Shown: positions 20,419-25,590 of the stretch, one piece after another
How the letters are laid out: each line of letters starts with the position of its first letter
Position numbering within the stretch: the first letter of the stretch is position 1
Source: Byssochlamys sp. IMV 00236
Taxonomy: Eukaryota > Ascomycota > Eurotiomycetes > Eurotiales > Thermoascaceae
DNA length: 25,590 nucleotides
Direction of reading: 5' to 3'
Assembly: GCA_001931875.2 (NCBI GenBank)
Contig: MSJH02000558.1
Span: 1 to 25,590, forward strand
The notes under the pieces: generated by a model
What the model was told of the DNA's origin: nothing
Databases searched by the model: none
What the model saw: the letters and a program-made list of their open reading frames with translations, nothing else
Position numbers and translations under genes: made by a program

Positions 20419-21085
20419 TGATTTTTTGGTAAGGCTGATGAGCTTGATACTTTGATATTTCAGAGAGCTCTCGGTGCTGTCATGAAAATAGTAATACTCT
20501 TTAACTTTGTTAGTTCTATTACTTGGTCCACTATTTACAAGCATAACAAGCATGAACAGAATTGTACAATGTTTATGTTGATGGCCGCACAGTCATTTCT
20601 CCTGAGAAAATTTTCAAGCTTGTACCTAGATTTTTACAACTATAGCAAGTAAGACAAATCCTTGAAACTAGTCAAGAGAGAAAGCTCTCTGAAGAACCTC
20701 CCTTTAAACCAAACAAATGCCATGTTTCCCTTGAATGTTTATATTGTGTGAATATTAAAACTTGGCTTGTAATAAGCCAAAGATACGAATGAGCCCTTTA
20801 AGTCATGATATGCTTTCAATATGCAAATGATGTAAATGAAAAAGATGATTGGAGGTTGATTAGATAAAAAATATGTTTGACGCATGGATACTTTATTTGT
20901 AAAGAAGCCGCAGTTAAGCATGTGTCATACGTTACATTTTAATGCAAACTTAAACCTAAACATTTACGCCATATTTATAGAATAGAAGAGGTATATTGCA
21001 AAAGTCGTGGCTCATGCAGGGTTCTTTTTCCTTTTCTTAGCAGTCTCCGAAGCTGATCACATACATTCTAGTATTAAACTACTGT
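20419..21085. other. intergenic, nothing supported
   Basis: AT-rich DNA upstream of the lectin gene. Only chance-length open frames; no RNA gene or repeat recognised. Confidence 0.4.
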
Positions 21086-21826
21086 TTACTCTATTAATAG
21101 TAAGGTTACGGAGAATAAGTTAATGACAAATATGACACTAATAGTCTTATGATACAAGGGCAATACAGCCTCTCGTATGGCGAAGGAAATACTGTACTGG
21201 CAATACTGGAATTTACCATTTATAATCATATTTTGTGTGCTTAAAGTATCTTTAAGCAATGTAGAATACGTCATTGCATCTTGCTTTATTTCGAGACCAT
21301 AGTTTGACATTGAAGCATACAAGATATCACTGTCTGCCAATATATGCTTTTATTTACGGTTGACTCGAGATAGTTTCCACTTGTAGTCTTATGGAATTGT
21401 ATGAGCACCGAAAAGTCTAGATTTACGTTATTACCAGCGTAAATCTTTAGAAGGTTCGGTTTGACACATTGATAAAAATGTAATACTGAAACCTTACTGT
21501 TTATCAGTACCTTGCTCTGTTAAGAACTTTAGGCAACTAAGTGCTTTAGGATATCTGAGAGCCTAAAAGATCATACCATTTGATGCAGGATAATGAAATG
21601 AGTACAGCGTTTGGCGCTTGAAATTCAAGATTTTGTAAACTATTTTTTTAGTATGCAAACTCTTCATTGAGAAAGTTGGGTTCACTGCGCTTACATAGTT
21701 CAAATCAAAGCTCATAAAGACTTCAATACATTTGAAATGCTTATGTGAAAGAAATACATAATTTTCTTTAAAAACTACAAGCACAATCATTAGTTTACTA
21801 CAGGTGCATGCTTCAATCGCGTCCAC
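21086..21826 (-). other. weak coding-like frames, unassigned
   Basis: Two minus-strand open frames, 21826-21563 (87 codons) and 21340-21086 (84 codons), contain plausible protein-like runs (FKENYVFLSHKHFKCIEVF; SMSNYGLEIKQDAMTYSTLL) but lack ATG starts and splice partners. They may be the downstream part of the decayed stretch at 22149-22619, or chance. Confidence 0.2.
21419..21446. repeat. short perfect inverted repeat
   Basis: AGATTTACG (21419-21427) and CGTAAATCT (21438-21446) form a 9-bp perfect stem around a 10-base loop, in a gene-free region. Function unknown. Confidence 0.4.
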
Positions 21827-22148
21827 GATAACCCGATCAAAAACAAGCTGTAACTAAAATGAGTCCATGAACTTGTTTTAGATCTTTAAATGAGATTCAA
21901 GTAACCTTCAATGCGAAGAGAGACCGCAATGTTAGTGGCCGGCACAGTTGCTGTTGCTTGTGCTTGAAATTAGACCGATGGTCACTTTAATAAAAGAAGA
22001 CTACCGTAAAAATAGACAAAAACTGGTTGAAAAGAATAGGTATTAAAAACAGCCAATCTTGGACAATTGTCAGCTCTGTGCATTTTGATGAAGTCAATGA
22101 ACTAATGTTGATGAATAGTTGAAAGTAAAAAGACAGAAGAAAAGAAAG

Positions 22149-22619
22149 TCATAAAAAAAGAAAATTAAAAGCGTCCTGAGTGTGGAAGACATGCAAAATA
22201 TCACAAAGGTTATCCACGTACCCAAGAAGTTGTAGTACTTCTTTCAAAGCTGTCGAAAACTTGGTAAAATCAAGCTCCGTCACGAAGTACAAGCTCTCTC
22301 TCTTTTTCTTGACCAAGAAAAATCTGCAAAGTTCTTCAAAGCCCTTCTTATTGTTAAACGAGGACAGCTTTCTAGCATATACAGATATCATGACCACGCT
22401 TCGCGTAATGGCTATTATAAATCCCTGTTCATGTGTATGTATAAGAGAGTTAGTGATGTAGCAAAGTTCCTATAGAAGAAAGGCTAACTGTAGGTCACAG
22501 CAAAGATATCAACAACACAGAACATTCTAGGGGAAGTTTCCGTAGAGAAATGTCTTAGTGTATTTCACTTTTAAGAACTGTCAAAGAGCATACCCCATGC
22601 CATCAATATCTGTCTGCAA
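22149..22619 (-). pseudogene. unrecognised decayed gene candidate
   Basis: One minus-strand frame stays protein-like for 157 codons, broken by four stops clustered in its first third. Segments read LQTDIDGMGYAL, stop, QFLKVKYTKTFLYGNFP, stop, then after two more stops ELCYITNSLIHTHEQGFIIA, VYARKLSSFNNKKGFEELCR and LDFTKFSTALKEVLQLLGYV. The last part runs over 100 codons uninterrupted to a stop at 22149. No family recognised; a lineage-specific repeated gene is one possibility. CTATAG before GAACTT could alternatively be an intron acceptor of a live gene. Confidence 0.35.
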
Positions 22620-22961
22620 TTACCCTAAGGCTATCAGTAATAAGCACCCAATTATGTACTGTGTGTGCTATAAACGCATTGAGCGTAATGTGGAGGAAAT
22701 TATCCAAAAAGATGACTACTTTAATGTATGAATTAATGCAACACTGTCCCTTTTCACTTTTAATTAGATATTAACAAATGAACATTCATGGTTTACAACA
22801 ACAATTAATAGCAGATGACTATTTAATTCACATATAAACAGCTTTGAATTTGGGGAATTTTTTAAAGCTGTCTAATCAAACAAGAATGCAATCAAGCTTT
22901 CTTTAAATCGTTTACATTTTTGAACAACCTTTTTCTCTTCTCTTCAACTTTAACTTATTTA
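22620..22961. promoter_or_regulatory. promoter region of the stalk membrane-protein gene
   Basis: No gene seen. A CT-rich leader (TTTTTCTCTTCTCTTCAAC at 22930-22948) lies just before the ATG at 22962. Confidence 0.4.
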
Positions 22962-25114
22962 ATGATGACTTATGGACTCAAGTTAGCAATAGTGATTACT
23001 TTACTCTTCTGTTTACTCGTCAATGGTTATAAAAGTAAGTATTTAATCCATGACGTCGTCATACGGAGCTTGTACTAATTAAAAAATATATAGTTGTCTA
23101 TTGTGATGATAATGGATGCATACCCCAGGAATCTTTGTCTATTCTTGATAGTCCACCATCTAGTACCAGCCTGTCGTCTCCTATAAACTCATCTGGTACG
23201 GCGTCTCCAGTCCAGACAAGCTTCCATGAAGCTGCTGTCGCCCATGCCACATCTGGTGTCTTGGAGAATGCTTCTTCAGATTCGGGCAGCTGGAAAATCA
23301 TTATAGGAAGCATTGGCGGTATTCTTGGTGCTGCTTTGGTCGCTGCTGCCATCTTTGTGATTAGGCACGTCCGCCAAAAGCCCCCTGTTTTGGGAGAAGC
23401 AGGCATTGTAGTTTTCTCTACTGACAATGATCGTCATCCGATAAGCTCACCCAATCTTGAGACGACCGAGCAAGAAAAAGGTGTGGATGGCCAAATGAAG
23501 ACAGCCAAAAATGCCAGACATATTGATGCAGTCTGCGTTATACCCATGGACGATGCAAAAAACTCATTGCTCAACATGGAGTGGAAGCAGCTCATGAAAG
23601 CAGTATATCAACAAGGATTGCATAGCAAGTCCCGTCAAGAGCTTCAGAGCAAGAAGAAGAATAAGGCAACTACAAGCAAGGGAGATATCAAGAAAAATAG
23701 TGGCATAAAGCAGGAAGAAACTTCCAATCAACAAGAGACCAGCGACCAAGAAGATAGTTGCAATCAGGAAAAATATTTCTTCCAAGAACAAAGTGTAGCA
23801 TCTGTCCAAGGCGATCAATTTACAAGTCGTATTCCAAGAGCTTTGGACTTTGTGGAATCCACGCCGAACCAATTGCTATCAACTACTAATGATGATGTAC
23901 CATACCTTCGCTCTCAATCAGTGCCTAACTTGGTGCGGCCCCATGCTCGCAGTCCTGCTCGACCTTTTGCTGATTCATCAAAGCCAACCCTTGGTCCTTT
24001 GCTGATTAGTCAGTCCCAGGAACCTATAGAGATTGATCCAGTAGCTACGTCAAGCTTTCCATGGCTCACCATGCCTAATATTTTTAATTACCTACAACAG
24101 CCTGTTCTTCTGGGTGAAGGCAACATTAGCACTGAAGAGGAAGGCCGTGAACTCAAGAATGAAAAGAACAAAGAGGGGACATCAACAGAGGGGTTCCAAG
24201 AAGTCGCCAAGGAAGAGGCAAATGAAGAGCCACTGATTCGCCGATTTATACGAGAGACAGAGAGTTTAGAGCAAGTGAAACTATCGCCTTCGGTAATTGA
24301 ACTAATCAAACAGTGCAAGGTAACCGTTGGACTTCCCAAGAACTTTAGAGAAAAATGCGTCCCAGTTCACTTTAGAATATACGGCTTGGAGCGTATGGAA
24401 CGTGAAAAAGTAAAGATTGAAGAAATCAACAAGCTAGTTCCTTATGTTTTCGATGGGCCCAACAAGCACCACTATCCTGTACAGTACCACCATGTCTTAG
24501 AGCGAGATGTCCAAAGAATCAAGAATAGAGGCAAAGAACCAGTCACTGAGAAAGCTCCATTACCACCTGTTAAAAAGAAGAAGCCACTCTCACTTTCATT
24601 TTGGCAAAAGAAGCCAAAAAAGTTCACTACGGCCATGATTCGACGTACAGATATATCATTTGAAAAGCCCAATGCTGATTCTGCTTCTACAAGCCCCAAA
24701 GGTGTAAAAGATACTCAACAGGATAAACAAATCTCAAGCACATCGTATGGCTCTAGTTCCCAAACTGATACTGTAAACACAGGATTGATACAGTCAACCC
24801 AAAGGACTAGCTCTTCACTTCAGATGCCAAATAGGATCAATTTGTCTGAATCACTTGGACTGCAAGAAAATGAAATGTCTTTGCAAGTAATCGATAAAGT
24901 GATGGATATGCAAATTATTTCTCCTGCTTTGGCAGACATCTCAGCTGATCTTTTTCCATCCACAATTAATTCAAATGTAACAAAGGATACTAGAATGATA
25001 TCTCATTCACCAGCCAGACCTGGATCATCTTCAGCAGCAAGAACTATAAAACATTATGAAGACGCAATTCCGCATACAGTGAGGAGACTTTTAAACCCTC
25101 CCACAAATAAGTAG
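22962..25114 (+). CDS. secreted-stalk single-pass membrane protein with large cytoplasmic tail
   Basis: Two exons (22962-23034, 23094-25114) give 697 residues. The N-terminus MMTYGLKLAIVITLLFCLLV is a clear signal peptide. The mature ectodomain is only about 65 residues: CDDNGC with two Cys (28, 33), then a Ser/Thr/Pro-rich stretch with N-glycosylation sequons at Asn56 and Asn83. One membrane span lies at about 92-114 (IIIGSIGGILGAALVAAAIF), followed by a basic stop-transfer. The tail of about 580 residues is mostly disordered and Gln/Glu/Ser-rich, with SPARP twice. It has one more ordered, charged block at about 420-505 (VGLPKNFREKCVPVHFRIYG, LVPYVFDGPNKHHYPVQYHH). No known catalytic domain is visible. 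The layout resembles fungal wall-stress or mucin-like sensors, but that is inference. The second ATG codon at 22965 is equally possible. Confidence 0.85.
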
Positions 25115-25590
25115 ATCGTATAACAAGTCGTGTAGAATTTTCGTTATTTCCTATAGATTATAATTATTTGCTAGAACTATAAATTAGAATTATTACTTGG
25201 ACCTTCTTCATTTTGTAGCATGTTCAAATCTATCACAATAAGCATTTTCGCATTATCCAAATTCAAGTAATAGAAGACATATTAAATCATGATGACATGT
25301 CTTGTACAAGACTGTCTAGAATATCAAGTCACTTTAAGCGATCTATTTCTCTCTAAAGCTTGATAGAACACGTACACGTTAGATGTTGTTATTTAAACAA
25401 TGACGCGCTTATTCTTTTATTTTAATATTATACAAGTTATTCAGAAATTATTCTCACACATTACACGATCAATTAACACTTTAGTTGATTTTCTATACCT
25501 TCTTTATTGTTTAAAAGACAACATTCTTTTGCTTCTTATGGGCTCTCTTTTACCATTATTTGTTGTCTGAAATTATCTTTTTTTTTTTTT
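25115..25590. other. 3' flank and intergenic to window end
   Basis: AT-rich sequence after the last gene with no supported coding or RNA feature; it ends in a T run at 25579-25590. Confidence 0.45.

Noticed and set aside
1..25590. CRISPR arrays, bacterial operons or phage modules
   Set aside because: No spaced direct repeats, no Shine-Dalgarno-led gene clusters; the spliced genes show this is eukaryotic nuclear DNA.

Overview
This window is nuclear DNA of a filamentous fungus, most likely an early-diverging Mucoromycota (Mucorales-like). The evidence is AT-rich intergenic DNA full of poly-A/T and CT tracts, genes broken by many very short introns, typical fungal housekeeping proteins (coronin, ATG3, SEC1, PDB1), and single-pass kelch and stalk-type surface proteins with no match I recognise. 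I rebuilt ten genes by joining exons at GT..AG sites. They contain 41 introns; 40 of these are 42-77 nt and one is 171 nt. All spliced lengths are multiples of three and all proteins look complete.

Layout. Positions 1-1698 hold no supported gene. Three minus-strand genes follow in tandem: PDB1 (pyruvate dehydrogenase E1 beta, 5 exons, 1699-3149), SEC1 (Sec1/Munc18 vesicle-fusion regulator, 13 exons, 3312-5971) and a bifunctional methylene-THF dehydrogenase/cyclohydrolase (5 exons, 6091-7215). The stretch 7216-10276 is a mobile-element graveyard: a decayed minus-strand gene with a GYARKS motif (serine-recombinase-like), split by an inverted-repeat MITE-like element that has a 7-bp target duplication, and immediately upstream a decayed DIRS-type tyrosine recombinase. 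Coronin (+, 7 exons) and ATG3 (-, 8 exons) then converge with only 71 bp between them. Phosphoglucomutase (+, 3 exons) diverges from ATG3. After about 1.2 kb with decayed coding-like stretches come a small CDC26-like APC/C subunit gene and a kelch-repeat single-pass membrane protein, both on +. A small cytosolic beta-trefoil lectin lies on the minus strand, followed by about 2.6 kb of gene-poor DNA with decayed coding-like frames. The last gene (+) encodes a 697-residue single-pass protein with a tiny Ser/Thr-rich ectodomain and a large cytoplasmic tail. The window begins and ends in poly-T.

The genes do not form a pathway; this is ordinary fungal housekeeping gene order. The most unusual items are two separate 7-nt microexons (in SEC1 and the kelch gene), the MITE-like element whose removal rejoins a recombinase reading frame, an internal repeat in that element that differs from the terminal repeat only by one-directional transitions, and two recombinase relics of different chemistry lying 15 nt apart on the same strand.
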